This document shows, piece after piece, positions 1-15,600 of a stretch of 64,000 nucleotides of DNA. Positions within the stretch are counted from its first letter, which is position 1; each line of letters starts with the position of its first letter. The stretch comes from Collinsella sp. (GTDB taxonomy: Bacteria; Actinomycetota; Coriobacteriia; Coriobacteriales; Coriobacteriaceae), in the NCBI GenBank assembly GCA_018376905.1, contig JAHAAK010000010.1, forward strand, positions 9,612 to 73,611, written 5' to 3'. Made by a program: the position numbers and the translations under genes. The notes under the pieces were generated by a model. That model did not search any database. It was given only the letters and a program-made list of their open reading frames with translations, and was not told the DNA's origin.

Positions 1-3000
1 CTTTCCGGTGGCGAGCAGCAGCGCGTTGCCGTCGCCCGTGCTATGGTCAACCGTCCGCCGCTGCTGATCTGCGACGAGCCCACGGGCAACCTCGACCCGG
101 CGATCTCGCTGGGCATCATGAAGCTGCTTGAGCGTATTAACCGCACCGGCACCACCGTGATCGTCGCCACGCACGACCGCGAGATGGTCGATAGCATGCA
201 CCGTCGCGTGATCGCCCTCGAGGGCGGCCACGTCATCCGCGACCAGGAGAGGGGAGGTTACGGCAACTATGGCACCAACTAACGTGGGCTACTCCTTCAA
301 AGAGGCAATCAGCCACTTCTTCCGTAACTGGACTACCTCGCTCGGCGCCGTCATCACGATCTTCCTTTCGCTGTTTATCATCGGCCTGTTCATCATGGGC
401 TCTGCGATGCTGAACTCCGTGATCGGCACCGTCGAGGATCAGGTTGTCATCAACGCGTTCATTAGTGATGACGCCGATCAGGCCGATGTTCAGGCTTTTG
501 AGGCCGAGCTTAAGACGTGGAATAACGTCAAGTCCGTGACCTATAAGGACAAGGACGACGCGCTGTCCGAGTATACGAGCAAGATGTCGGGCAACGCCGA
601 CGCCACCATGAGCGCGCTCGATGGCCAGAACCCGCTGCCGGCTTCCTTCGCTATTGAGATGGACGATCCGTCCAAGGTCGAGAGCACGGCAAAGAAGCTC
701 AAGAAGGATGCCGATTTCCAGAAGATCGCGGATGACGGCGACGTCAACGCGAGCGTGCTGTACGGCCAGGAGGAAGTGAGCCGCCTGTTCCAGGTGACCA
801 ACTACATCCGCATCGCCGCCGTGGTGCTCGTTGGCCTGCTGACTTTTATCGCGTTCATCTTTATCAACAACACGATTCGCCTGTCCATTACGGCGCGTCG
901 TCGTGAGATTGCGATTATGCGTCTGGTCGGCGCCAGCAACGGCTTCATTCGTGGCCCGTTTATCACCGAGGGCGTACTGCAGGCCATTTTGGGCTCGCTG
1001 CTTTCCATCGGCGTTCTGGAGCTGCTGCGCAATCTGATGATTCCGCGTCTGCAGGAGAGCATCGGCTGGATGTCGTTTGCCCTGCCGATGCAGTACTACC
1101 TGGTGACCTATGCTGCGCTGATTCTGGTCGGCGTGATTATCGGCCTCTTTGGTTCTGCCATCGCCATGCGTCGCTACCTGCGCGTGTAGGCATGCCTGGA
1201 ATTCATCCCTTCCAACGGGTCGTCTCTTATGGGGCGGCCCGTTTTTTGATCCCTAGGGGACGGCAGGAAAGCGAATCATTTGGGTAGACTCTTTGGAGTT
1301 CGCAATCGATAGTTAGGAGGCGCCATGGGGCGCAATAACAAGCATAAGCGTGGAGCTCGCAATAAGCGCGGGCCGGTGCGCAGCGAACGCCGTCCGAGCC
1401 TGACCGGGCGCGTGCAGCTCCATGAGCACAGTGCCTATGTCATAACCGAGAATGGCGACTACAAGGTCATGGGCCGCGGTAAGCGCGAGATCATGGATGG
1501 CGATACCGTTGCCGTGAGCATTAAGAACAGCCCGCACGGTGAGCGGCGCGCCGTGATCGAGGGCGTGGTTGAGCGTGCAGCCATAAGCGTGGTGGGCACG
1601 TACCAGACCGCCGGTCCGCTCGGTGTGATTGAGCCGCTCGATTCGCGTCTGAAGGCCGACTTCTTCATTCTGCCCGAGGATACCTCGGCGGATCGTCTGG
1701 GCGTCCACCCGGGTGATGCTGTTGTCGCGCACATTTTGACCTACCCGACGCGCCTGGAATCGGGCACCGTGACGATTGAACGCCGCATTGGCGGAGATGA
1801 CGCGCCCGATTTGGGCGTTCAATATGTGATGGCGCGTTACGGCTATACCGATAGCTATCCCGAGGCCGCGCTGGACGAGGCCGAGGGGCTTTCGCTCGAT
1901 GTGTCCGCGGCGCTTAAGGACCCGCTCCGCCGCGATCTGCGCGACCGCTTTGTCATCACGATCGACCCGGTCGACGCGCGCGACTTTGACGATGCCATTT
2001 CGCTGGAGCGTACGCCCGAGGGTGGCTACAAGCTGGGTGTGCATATCGCCGACGTTTCACACTATGTGGCTTGGGACGGGCATATCGATCTTGAGGCTCG
2101 CCATCGTACGACATCGGTGTATCTGGCCGATCGCGTGCTTCCCATGCTGCCCGAACGCCTGTCCTGTGACCTGTGCTCGCTTCGCCCTGACGAGGACCGT
2201 CTTGCGTTTACCGTCGATATCGAGCTCGATGCGCAGGGTCGCGTGCGGCATTACGATCCGTATCCCAGCGTGATTCGCTCGCGTGTGCGTATGGACTATG
2301 ACGGCGCCGAGGCGCTGCTGGTGCGTGCCGGCGCGGTTGAGTATTCGGTGCTGGAGGGTGCAGCCGAGGATGTTGCGGCTGCCGAGACCTCGCGCGAGGA
2401 AGCGCTTGAGCGCGGTCTTGCGTGCGAGGAGGCCGCCCGCGGCTACAACATCGACCTCGGCGATTTCCTTGTCGCCGCTAACGAACTCGCCGAACTTCGC
2501 CGTCGTATTCGTCGCGCCCGCGGCTCAGTCGATTTTGACACAGCCGAGATTCGCGCTCTATTGGATGAGGACGGAGTGCCCGTGCAGATTGTGGCGCGTG
2601 AGCGTTCGTGTGCCACGTCGCTTATCGAGGAAGCCATGCTGCTCGCCAACGAGTGCGTTGCAGAGTGGCTGGCAGACCGTGATATCGAGGCCTGCTATCG
2701 TGTGCATGAGGATCCGAGCCCCGATAGCCTGCACGGTGCTGCCGTTGCGCTGGCGCAGCTAGGCATCATCGACGATCGCCGTGCTGCCGGTATTGCCCTG
2801 GGGAGCCCCGATGAGCTGCAGGCTGCAGTTGATGCTGCCGCCGGTACGGCCAACGCACCGCTCGTCAACACGCTGCTTCTGCGCAGCATGCAGCGCGCGC
2901 TGTACAAGCCGCGCAACGAGGGCCACTTTGCGCTCGCCGCGCCGTGCTACTGTCACTTTACGAGTCCCATCCGTCGCTACCCCGATCTGGTGGTGCACCG

Positions 3001-6000
3001 CGTGCTCAAACTGCAGTTGGCCTATGAGCAGCTCGGCGGCAAGGACGCCTTGGTCCGTACGCCGCGGCTGATCGGTAAGGGGCGCGAGTCGCTGCCGCGC
3101 ATTCTGCCGCAGATCTGCCGCGCATGTAGCGATGCCGAGCGCGCGGCAGATGCCGCCAGCCATGCGACGCAAAAGATCAAGATTGCCCAGTACTATGAGG
3201 ACCGTCTGGGTGAGCGCTATGCCGGAACCGTCTCGTGGGTTAGCAGCATGGGCCTCTTTGTGCGCTTGGACCTAACACAGGTCGAGGGCCTGGTTTCAAT
3301 TAAGAGCCTGGGCAACGAGTGGTTCGAGTTCGACGAGGACGCGCTAACGCTCACAGGTGCCGACACGGGCACCCGTTACGAGCTGGGGCAGCGCGTGATT
3401 ATCGAGGTCTCGCGCGTCAATACCACGCGTGGGCACTTGGACTTTAAGCTTATCCATTAGCTAAATCCCGACTCGTGGCGAGAGAGCGGAGGGCGGCCTT
3501 TCGGGACCGCCCTTCGCATTTGAATCGTGGCTACCTTGCCGTCTGCTCGGCCGCCCGCTTACCTGCTATTTGAGAGGTAAAACCTACCAAAATAAACCTG
3601 TCCCTTTTTGGCAGGTTTACAAGAAAGCGGGGATGAGATGGCGACGGTGTACGGTTATGCGCGGGTGAGTTCGCGCGATCAGAACCTTAATCGGCAGCTG
3701 GATGCGCTGGGCGCCTATGGCGTGGGCTCGGCGAATATTTATGCCGACCATGCGAGCGGCAAGGACTTCGATCGACCGCGTTATCGCGAGCTGCTGCACG
3801 TCCTGGGAGACGGGGACGTACTGGTGGTGCTTTCTATCGACCGACTTGGCCGTAATTACTCCGAGATTCTTGAGGAATGGCGACGCATTACCAAGGAGCT
3901 CGGGGTTGCCATTGTGGTGTTGGACATGCCATTGCTTGACACGCGCGCTAGGGCCAGCGGCGCGCCGGATGTGACCAACGTCCTGATTGCCGATATTGTG
4001 CTGCAACTGCTGAGCTACGTGGCGCAGGTAGAGCGCGAGAATATCCATCGGCGCCAAGCGGAGGGAATTGCAGCGGCGCGGGCGCGAGGGGTCCGTTTCG
4101 GTCGACCTCGCAAGCCGTGCCCTCCTCAGTTTGAGCTGGTGCGCGATAGCTATGAGGCGGGCGATATTACCCGCAGCCAGGCGGCAAAGTGCCTGGGCGT
4201 GTGCGTGGGGACGTTCGATCGCTGGATGCGCGAGGCGGGGTAGGGGTTTGCGTCGCTTTGTCGCTTCCTGTTGCGATTCAAATTTTGATACGGTGACGAT
4301 GCCATTTGGGGCTACACTCGCTGATATTCAAAAAAGGAGGTTGGCCCTTGGCGCGCGTAAAACAAATAATCGGATGGACCGCGATCGTTCTGTTCGCTGC
4401 AACGCTGGCGGGCATCTGGGTGCTGACGGAGCAAAATGCGGTGGAGACGTCGTTGCTGAGCGAGTCCACCGCGCGTGTGGTGGAGGGCCAGGCTACGGGC
4501 GTTCAGGCTACCGGCATCACGGGTGAAATTCAGGCGGGGGACGGCATGACTGAGAGTACCAATCCGGCTGCCTCGACGGTCCAGCCTGGTCGACTTGCTT
4601 CCATTCGCATGTGGGTAGGCGCAAACGTCCGTCGCGTCGCCCATACCGTAGAGTTTTTCTTCGTCGGATTGGTCGCCTCGGTGATCGTGGTCTGCTTTTC
4701 CAGGCGTCCATGGAGTGTGTGTTCCCGTTGCGTGCCTGTGTTTCTCTTTTGCGCTGCCTGCTCCGTTGGCGACCAGGTGCATAAGATCTTTGTTCCCGGC
4801 AGGCATTTCGACGTTATCGATTTAGGATTCGATGCTGCGGGCTATGTCACCGCCATGCTGTTGGTATTGCTGGCAGCGGCGTTGGTGCGCCATGCGACTC
4901 GGCCGATCGGCGCCCATGCGAGGCGCTAGCCGGTAACAAACCCGTTTCTGATAATGCGACCTTGTTGAATTATTTTGTGTCGCGCGTATTTCCGAGCGGT
5001 CGGATTTGAGGGGCGAGCGGTAGAACGCTCGCCCTTTGTGCGCCACGATGCGGCACAATGTACCGCAAAAGCTGTTTGTATCCGGTACGAATCGTTCGTT
5101 GGTCTTTAATTCTTCTCAACGGAGGTGTTTGAGATGGCAAACGGATTGCTTTTGCGGCTTCGCGAGCGTGAGCTCAGCGCGAGCCCGGCGGAACGCAATG
5201 TCATCGCATATGTAAGCGCTCATCCGCACGAGGTGGTCGGGCTGTCCGTCCGCGGTCTTGCCGATGTCACGTTCTCCTCGCCCTCGAGCATTTTGCGCTT
5301 TTGCAAGCGTTTGGGTTTTGCGGGCTACAAGGAGTTCCAGCGCGAACTGATTGCCGAGCTGGCGCTCTTAGGTGACAAGAAAGACGTAGCCCTCGAGGAC
5401 ATCTCCATGGATGACAGCGTCGAACGTATCGTGGGGAAGGTGATGAAAAGCAACGTGCGCACGATCGAGGCGACGGCGCGAACGCTCGATTACACCGTCT
5501 TGGAGCGATGCGCGGCCCGTCTTAAGCGGGCACGCGCGGTCAATCTGTTCGGTATTGGTGCCTCTCGTTTGGTCGCGCACGACCGGCGCAAAAGCTCATG
5601 CGTGTCGACAAAGAGTGCCATCTGTACGACGACTGGCATGATCAGCTCTTATGTGCCAAGAACATGCATGAGGGCGATATGGCAATCGCCTTTAGCTACT
5701 CGGGCTTGACGCAAGAGGTGCTGGACTGCACCGCCGAGGCTCAACGTCACAACTGTCCCGTTGTGGCCGTTACCAAAGTAGATGGATCATCCAATCTTGC
5801 CACCATGGCCGATGCCGTGCTCGGCGTCGCTGCGAGTGAACCCTTGGTCCGCAGCGGTGCCATGGCTTCGCGTATGGCCCAGCTTATGGTTGTCGATGCC
5901 CTGTACGCTGCTTACGTTGCCAGCGACTACGAACGGGCGACGCATGTCATAAAGCAAAACTACATCGAGAAACAGGAAAGATGAGGTGAATGAAATGCTC

Positions 6001-6643
6001 GATTTAACAAAATTCACGACCGAACAGCGTAATCAAAGGTCAATGGACCTCGATACGATGACATCGCTGCAAATCGTCACGACGATGAACGATGAGGATC
6101 TTCGTGCCGTCCAGTCGGTCACGAAAGTGTTGCCCCAGGTTGCCATGGCAATCGACTGGACTGCTGAGACACTCGAGCGCGGCGGGCGCGTCTTTTACAT
6201 GGGCGCAGGCACCAGCGGTCGTCTGGGCGTACTCGACGCTTCGGAGTGTCCGCCCACGTTTGGCGTGTCACCCGATCTGATTGTCGGGCTCATTGCCGGA
6301 GGCGAGACGGCGTTTATCAAGGCTGTCGAAGGTGCCGAAGACAGCGAGGAGCTTGGCGCGAGCGACCTGCGGGAGCGTGGACTCTCGGACAAGGATCTTG
6401 TCGTTGGCCTGGCGGCAAGCGGCCGTACTCCTTATGTGGTGGGCGGCCTTGCGTACGCCAAGACAACTGGGTGCAAGACCATTGCAATTGCCTGCAACCA
6501 AGGGTCGAAGATCGGGGAGAGCGCAGATCTTGCCATTGAGCCCGTGCCCGGTCCCGAGGTGCTGACCGGCTCAACGAGGCTCAAGGCGGGAACGGTTCAA
6601 AAGCTCATTCTCAACATGATTTCGACCGGTGCCATGGTCAAGA

Positions 6644-6675
<32 letters not shown>

Positions 6676-9600
6676 GTGCAGCAGACGAACGAGAAGTTGG
6701 TGGTGCGCGGCCAGAACATCGTGATGGAGGCGACCGGCTGCACGCGCGAGTGCGCTGTTCAGGCGCTTGCAGATGCCGGCGGCCACGTAAAAACCGCTAT
6801 TGTCTCGGTACTGCTGGACTGCGATGCCGAGCAGGCTGCGGTAGCTCTTGAGCGGGCGCGAGGCCATGTCCGTGCTGCGGTGAGTGGCCATGAGAAGAGC
6901 AATGCCGACGCCCAATAGGTGCGCGGCGTGAGCTGATATGACATCCAGACGAGATACCCAATACAAGGAGGAGTTATGACGAACAAAGAGCTGGCTCAAA
7001 AGCTGCTGGACCTTTTGGGCGGTAAAGACAACGTGCTCGCAAACGCGGCGTGCATGACGCGCCTGCGCGTGACCGTCAAAGACACGGGTAACGTCGACAC
7101 GGAGGGTATTAAGGCGCTCGACGGCGTGATGGGCCTGGTCGAGGACGACACGATGCAGATCGTGCTGGGTCCGGGCAAGGTGAATAAGGTGCTCGAGGAG
7201 TTCTCCAAGCTCACCGGCCTTGCGAAAGGCGTTGCTGACGAGAGCGTGGTTGATGCTGCGGCCACAAACAAGGCCGCGCAGAAGGCCAAGTACGAGTCTA
7301 AGCCGGTTCAGGCCTTCCTCAAGAAGATTTCCAATGTCTTCGTCGCCCTGCTTCCCGGCATCATTGCGGCTGGCCTCATCAACGGTATCTGCAACGTCAT
7401 TAACGTTTCGACGGCAGGCGCGCTTGCAGGCGAGTGGTGGTACCAGGGCATTCGTTCCATGGGCTGGGCCCTGTTTGCCTATCTGCCCATCTTGGTGGGC
7501 TATAACGCGGCACGTGAGTTTGGTGGCTCCGCTGCGCTGGGCGGCATCGCCGGCACGATGTGCATCGCCAACAGTGCCATGCCCCTGCTTGCGCCTGGCG
7601 CGGCTGATCCTGCCACTGCCATTCTGCTGCCGCTCACCAGTGCGCAGTACAACCCCGCAGCGGGCGGCATGATCGCGGCTCTCATCGCTGGCGCATTTTT
7701 TGCCTGGATGGAGCGTCAGATTCGCAAGGTTATGCCCAACGCACTCGACACGTTCTTGTCCCCGCTGCTGGTGCTCATCATCGGCGCCTTTGCTCTGATG
7801 CTCGTCATCCAGCCGGTTGGCGCATGGCTGACGACTGCCATCTTTAGCGTTTTGACCTTTATCTTCGAGAAGCTGGGCGTCCTGGGCGGCTATATCCTGT
7901 CGGCAGGCTTCTTGCCGCTGGTGTCCGTCGGCCTGCATCAGGCGCTCACGCCGATTCACGCTATGCTCAACGATCCCGACGGCGCTACCAAGGGTATCAA
8001 TTACCTGCTTCCCATCCTTATGATGGCTGGCGGCGGCCAGGTCGGTGCCGGTTTGGCGCTGTACTTTAAGACCAAGAACGCCAAGCTCAAGAAGTACGTC
8101 GCAGAGTCCATTCCCGTTGGAATCCTGGGTGTGGGCGAGCCTCTGATGTATGCTGTTACGCTGCCGCTCGTTCGTCCGTTTGTGACGGCCTGCCTGGGTG
8201 CCGGATTTGGCGGCGCGCTCGCGGCGCTGCTTCACATCGGCACGGTTTCTCAGGGCGTTTCCGGTCTGTTTGGCCTGCTGATCGTCGTTCCTGGCCAGCA
8301 GCTCGGCTACGTTGCCGCTATGCTGCTTGCCTATGCCGCCGGCTTTGTCCTGACGTGGTTCTTTGGCGTCGACGAGCAGAAGATCAACGAGTTCTTTGGC
8401 GAGTAGTTTGATATCGCGAGCCGTGTTGCTCGGGGTTCGCGGCGCGCGGCAGATTTCTTGATGTTATGGTTGTGCCGGCGGGGCTAGCTGCTCCGCCGGC
8501 CTTTTTTAAAGGAGCGTTGAAGCGTGAAAACGGGTATTTCGATTTATCTTTCCAGCCCTTTGCAGGATATTGAGCGGACGATTGAGCGTGGTGCCGCGGC
8601 GGGTGCGCGCTATGCGTTCACCTCGCTGCATATTCCCGAGGATGGGGGAGCGGCGTATGCCGATAAGGTCCGTCATGTGCTGTCGCTGCTTTCCGCCCGC
8701 GGCATTGCGCTCATTGCCGATGTGGGGCCTCGCACGTGCGATTTGCTCGGGCTTGAGCGCATCGAGGACCTGCGCGATCTGGGGTTGGAATACCTTCGTT
8801 TGGACTATGGCTTTAGCGCCCAGCGGGTCGCGGAGCTGTCCGGTGTATTTCGCATTGTGGTCAATGCATCGACAGTGAGTTCTGATGAAATCGCATCGTG
8901 GCGTGAGGCCGGTGCCGATGTGACTCGTTTTGCCGCCTGCCACAATTTTTACCCCAAGCCTTATACCGGTTTAGCTCTGGAGGACATTGCTCGGGTGAAT
9001 CTTCGTCTTGCGGCGCTTGGATTCGAAATCATGGCTTTTGTGCCGGGTGATGCTAACGTTCGCGGGCCGGTATTCGAGGGACTGCCGACGGTCGAGGCAC
9101 AGCGCGGTCGCGCGTCAAAGGTTGCCCTCAATATGCTTGAGCTTGCACATGGCGCCGATTGCGACATTGTGTTGGTCGGCGACCCCGATCTATCCGATGC
9201 GGGCTGGGCGCAGTTTGCTCAAGTTTCCGCCGGATACGTGGACCTGCAATGCGAGCTTGAGCCCGGTTATGCCTATGTGCGCGGGCAGATTCATCACGAC
9301 CGGCCCGACTCGAGTGTCCTCATCTTTAGGTCTCAGGAGTCACGTACGACGCTTAAGCCGGATTCCGTGCCGACGGATGCCGGAGCCGGCCTGCCGCGAA
9401 AGGCGGGGTCGATCGCTGTGAGCAATAGCGGATATGGGCGCTACGAAGGCGAGCTTGAGATTGCGCGGGTCGATCTTCCCGGTGACGAGCGCATGAACGT
9501 TGCGGGCCATATCACGCCCGAGGCAATGGAGCTACTGCCGTTCATCAAACGCGGATTCGGGGTACGGTTCGTTTAGCGTGTGACCCGTGGGCTACAATTG

Positions 9601-12600
9601 GCCCATCATACGAAGGCGCCTCGTGTGGCGTGTGCCCGCGTTGGCCGATCTATATTCGGAGGATTCCCATGACCGTACTGTTTGTTGAATATCCCAAGTG
9701 CTCGACCTGTAAGAAGGCCAAGGCATGGCTGGACGAACATGGGGTAGAGTATATCGATCGCGATATCGTTTTGGACAATCCCACGGCTGATGAGCTTGCG
9801 ACCTGGGTTGCTCGTTCGGGGCTGCCGGTGCGGCGTTTCTTTAATTCGTCGGGCATGAAATATCGAGAGCTGGGCCTGAAGGCGCGTCTGGATGCGGGCA
9901 TGACGGATCGGGAGTGCTACGAGCTGCTGGCGACCGACGGCATGCTGGTCAAGCGTCCGCTGCTGGTGGGCGACGACTTTGCGATTCCCGGCTTTAGGGA
10001 AGCGGCCTGGACCGAGGTACTGTTGTAGTGGCTTCGGAAAGTGCGTCCCGTTTTGAGCTCGGATTCCGGGACGCAGTTTCCGGTTGAAGGGGCTAGCGGA
10101 AACCGTATCCCAGTTTGAGCGCGAAATCTGGGACGCAGTTTCCGCTTGGGGCCTCTAGGGGAAAGCGCGTCCCGTTCTGGACGTAAATTCCGGGATGAGC
10201 TTTCCGGTTGGCGGGCATGCGCACTATCCCGGTTGGCGGGCCTGCCTCAGTCAGTCCGCCAGCTGTGCCCATTCGTGCGGATCGTAGACCTTTACGTGCT
10301 TGTTGGGCTTGCCGCTCCAGTACTCCTCGTCCATAAAGGGCAGATATGCCTGAACGCCGGGGCAGATAAAGGGAATCCGCTGCTGTTGCAGTCGCTCGCG
10401 CTGGCGCTGCTCCAGGTGCGCCTCGGATATGACGGTCGGCATACCGGACAGCTCGACGAGGCTTGCCTGGATTCGCTTAAGGTCGGGGAGTCCCGCGTGC
10501 CATGACACCCGCATGATCAAAAAGGATGCACGGCGGTATTTTGCCTGCATCACCGTGATGGCGGGGCGCAGTGTGGGATGGATTTTGTCCCGTTCGGGCC
10601 AAAGGTCAGCAGTGATCTCGAGGCCCAGGGTCTCCCATAGGTAATCAAGCTCTTCGTCCATGGCGCCTCGATATCTACGCGATCATTGATACTTCGATTG
10701 TGTTGCCTGGTGCTATTGTTTTCGCGGTAGAATCTGCCAACGGTTGACGGCTACCGCTCGCGGCGTTTTGCCCTTCGTGTGCAGCGGTCGGCTTCACAGG
10801 TCCTTCACGGGTTGGGCGAAATCAGGCCAATTTGACTGAATTTCAAAAAAGTCAAAATTGGGGCTTGCGTCACGGCGAGACTTCCCGTATATTTCTTTCT
10901 TGCGCAAAGGCACAGCCGAGCGCAGCGATGCAGTCATTGGGATGTCGTCTAATGGCAGGACAGCGGATTCTGGTTCCGTCAATGGGGGTTCGACTCCCTC
11001 CATCCCAGCCATTGCATTTGCTACATATGGCCCGTTCGTCTAGCGGTTTAGGACGCCGCCCTCTCAAGGCGGAGATCACCAGTTCGAATCTGGTACGGGC
11101 TACCAAAATTGAACGCCCGGGCCTCGTAAGAGACCCGGGTTTTGTGTATTGATCGTATATACGGCGCCTGCCGTGTTTCGCTCAGATCGAGGAGTAGCCA
11201 TGGATCTGCCCATCAGCTTGCAAGACATCACGTATGCCGAGAACTATCTGGCGCAGGGCGACCTGGCTACGGCGACGCCGCTGCTGGAGCGTCTGGTGGA
11301 GCTCGCCGAGGAGTATATCGACGCTGAGTGCAAGACGGAGGAGAAGCGCCAATTCTTTAGCTTCGATAGCAAGTTTGAGCGCTTGGCCTATCGCCGCGTG
11401 GAGAAGGATCCGCGCGAGCTCGTGCAGGTCGAGGTGCCGTTTGACCGCCTGTACTCTGATATGGCGTTTGCCTACATTCGCCAGCAGGATTATGTGAGCG
11501 CTCGTAATGCCCTGATGCAGGCTGTGCGTTGGGACCCCATGAACTGCAACTATCGCTTGGATTTGGCCGAGCTGTTCCGCGCACTCGAGGACAAGCAGGA
11601 ATGGGCATCGCTCTCGTTCTCGGTGCTGGAGCGTGCAAGTGATGGCAAGTGCGCCGCCCGTGCTTACGCCAATCTAGGTCAGTACTTCTTGGAGCCCGAG
11701 ACCGAGAACGTTTCGGCTGCCGTGGGCTGCGCGCGTCTGGCGCTGCGCCTGGCGCCCAACGATGCGCATACGACGCGCCTGCTCAACAAGATCCATACCA
11801 CCTATCCGGATGCCGCCGATGAGAGCGACGAGCACGTGATGGGTGAACTGGCCCTGCAAGGCGTTCCGACCTCGCCTTCGGCCGAGATTGCCATCTGCCT
11901 GATTATGTGCGCGACCGATGCCGCAAGCGACGGCGACAAGCAGGAGGCGACGCGCCTGACGGTACGTGCTCGCGACTTGGTGGGCGAGGAGGCCTGCGCG
12001 GCGATTATCAAACTGGTGCGCGAGAGCGATGCCGAGCTCAATGCCGAGCGCGAGGCAAAGCGCGAGACTGCGGGCTCAAACGCCGATGGAGCCAAGGAGG
12101 CCGGCGATGCCCAGTAAGCGCGAGCGCAAGCTCATTTCCAAGAATCGCTCGGCGCATCACGAGTACTTTATCGATGAGACATTTGAGTGTGGCATTGAAC
12201 TGAGCGGCACCGAGGTCAAGTCGATTCGCGAGCGCGCCTGCCAGATCACCGATACCTTCGCGCTGATCCGCGGCGGGGAGTGCTGGCTCGTCGGCCTGCA
12301 TATCCACCCCTATAGCCATGGTGGCGTGTGGAATCGCGATCCCGACCGTCGGCGTCGTCTGCTGCTGCACCGCAAGGAGATCGACTTTCTTGACGGCAAA
12401 CTTCGCAACCGTGGTTATGCGCTGGTTCCGTTGGAGCTCTACTTTAATACCGACGGCCGCGTAAAGCTGCTGCTGGGTCTGGGTCGCGGCAAGAAGCTCT
12501 ACGACAAGCGCGAGGACATGGCCAAGCGTGATGTCCAACGCGAGATCGACCGCGCCCTCAAGGAACGCAACCGGTAGGCGCTCTATATAAGTTGCGGTGA

Positions 12601-15600
12601 GATACGGACTGTTTTGCCTGTTTGAGGGGCTATTCAGTCCCTATTTCACCGCAACTGCGGGTGTCTCATCTTTCCTACTGTTCTGACACATATGTTTCAA
12701 AGGCGGCGTCCGTTATGGGTGCTGCCTTTTTTTGTGGGTACATACATCCATGAGGTTCCAACCCGAGCTAGGGGAGTGATCGTTATGGACAAAACTGCGT
12801 TCTTTACCATGCCGAGCGGCCTGTACGTGGTGAGCTCCGCTGCAGACGGGCTGCGCGCCGGCTGCGTCATCAACACGGCGGTGCAGGTGACGTCCATGCC
12901 GCCGCGCATTTCGGTTGCCGTGAACAAGGACAACGTCACCTCGGGCGTCATCGCATCGGCCAAAGCGTTCGCGCTGACCGTGATCGATCAGACCGCCGAC
13001 ATGCTCTACATCGGTAACTTTGGGTTCCGCACCAGCAGCGATTATGACAAGTTTGCCAAATACGAGACCCGCGAGACGGCTCTGGGCATGCCCTATGTGC
13101 CCGAGCACGCGACGGCCCTGTTTAGCTGCCGTTTGATCGACACTGTGGATGTGGGCACGCACCTGCTCTTTATCGGCGAGGTGGAGAACGCCGAGCGCTT
13201 GAGCGGCGAGGCCCCGCTGACCTATGACTACTATCACAAGGTCTTGAAGGGCAAGACGCCTCCGAAGGCGTCATCGTATCAAGGCTAGAAATGTTTTAAA
13301 AATACTTGCATTATATTATTGAGAATCTATACTGATAAATGAAGTACATCACCAGTCGCGTTCGAGAGGAGAACATCATGGCTGAGGAGAAGAAGACGTA
13401 TAAGTTCGTGTGCGTCGTTTGCGGTTACGAGGTTGAGGTCGATACGCCCGAGCTGCCCGAGGACTACGTGTGCCCGGTATGCGGCGTCGGTCCCGATCAG
13501 TTTGAGCTCGTCGAGGAGTAACTCGTAGACACACGGCGATTAGCCATACAGAGCTCTGTCCAAGGGTCCCGGCTGGATATTCCGGCTGGGACCCTTTTGA
13601 TTTATCTGACGGTTTAAAACGGCCTTACGTGTTACAGATTGAGACGTTATATCTGGACGGCCACGCCATCCCAATTACATCCCCGTTAGCAGCACGATGT
13701 CGAGAATCGTCACGATGACGCCGATCCCTACGAGCAGCGCGTTGAGCGGGCGCGAGTTGGCGTATTTGCCCATGACGCGGGCTGAGCTGGTGAGCCGTAT
13801 GAGCACAAAGACCGTAATCGGCAGCTGGAGCGACAGCAGTGCCTGACTCCAGATGAGACCTTCAAAAGGATTTGGGACGACCAGACACGCCGCCACTGCG
13901 CCGGCGAAACAGGCCGCTACCCCGATCGAGGAATGTCGGTCGTGGATGTCGTATTCCTCGTCGAACATGCCCGCCGAAATGGTGCCCGCCGCCATGCCCG
14001 CCGTCACACTACTCGATATGCCCGCAAACAGCAGTGCCACCGCAAAGATAGTCGAGCTCGCCGGGCCCAAGATGGGGGAGAGCGTGTCCGCTGCGACGGC
14101 GAGGTCGTCTACGACAATGCCGTGCGCAAAGAAGGTCGTTGCGGCCAGGATGACCATGGCCGAGTTGATCGCCCAGCCCACGCCCATCGAAAAGAGCGTG
14201 TCGAAGAGCTCGTAGCGCAGACGTTCCTCGATAATCTGCTCGCCTTGGCCTTCGAAGTGCATGGATTGGATGACCTCGGAGTGCAGGAAGAGGTTGTGAG
14301 GCATAACGACCGCGCCTAGGACACTTACGATAATCGCGGCCGAGCCGGTGGGCATACTGGGTGTGATCCAGCTTGCGGCGGCCTGCGGCCAGTCGACCTT
14401 GACCAGCGTAAGCTCAGCCAAAAACGAGAGTCCTACCACGCCTACGAAGGCGATGATCCAGCGTTCGGCACGCTTGTAGGAGTTCGTCATGAGCATCGCC
14501 ATCGATACTGCCGCCACGATGATGCAGCCGGCGCGCACGGGCAGTCCAAAGAGCATCTGGAGCGCAATCGCGCCGCCCAGGATCTCGGCCATGGCGGTGG
14601 CGATGGTCGCGAGGTAGGCACTGGCGAGCACCGTGCGCCCAACGAAGCGGGGGAGAAAGCGGGTCGTGGCCTCGGCAAGGCAGACGCCCGTGGCGATGCC
14701 CAAGTGCGCCGCGTTGTGCTGCAGCACGATGAGCATGATCGTGGACAGCGTGACGATCCACAACAGCGCGTAGCCAAACTGCGAGCCGGCGGCCATGTTG
14801 GAGGCCCAGTTCCCCGGATCGATAAAGCCGACGGTCACGAGCAGCCCGGGGCCGATATGCCGTGCAATGTCTAGGCCTCCGTGACCACCGGTGCGTCGGG
14901 AGCCAAAATGATGTTTGAGATGGTTGAGCATGGTGAGCTCCTGCGTGCCGTTTGTTTGACGCCGCAAAGGATACCCGTTTTAGGCTAAAAAGTTAATCAA
15001 AGCTAACAAAATTGTTGTATTTGAATAGGATGGTGAAAGGGGGGTTACCGAAATGTCTTGATCTGTAACATCTAGGCGCCAAAATTGGGTCTTCCTGTTA
15101 CAGATTGAGATGTTTGAAGAGGTGAGTTTGCAGGCCGAACTTGGGGCCTATGTTGTCGTCCTTGAGGTCGGCGGTGCCCACTCGCAGGGCGCGCGTTACG
15201 CAATTGTTTCGAAACGGGCGGGAAACACAACGGGCCGGCGATGCACCTAGTATGCCTAGTCAACTGACTGTCTAACACCTAGGGGAGGATCGCGATGCAG
15301 GCAGATTCCGCTCAGCAGCAGGGCCTTTATCGCCCCGAATTCGACCACGATGCATGTGGCATCGGCGCGCTTGCCGATATCAACGGCGAGCGCCATCACC
15401 AGATTCTGGACGACGCGCTGTCCATTCTGGTCAACTTGGAGCACCGCGGCGGCACGGGACTCGAGAAGAATACCGGCGACGGCGCCGGCATCCTGTTCCA
15501 GGTTCCGCATCATTTTTTCCGCAAAGAGGCTCAAAAGTGCGGCCAGATTCTGCCGGCAGAGGGCGACTATGGCGTGGCCATGCTGTTCTTCCCGCAGGAC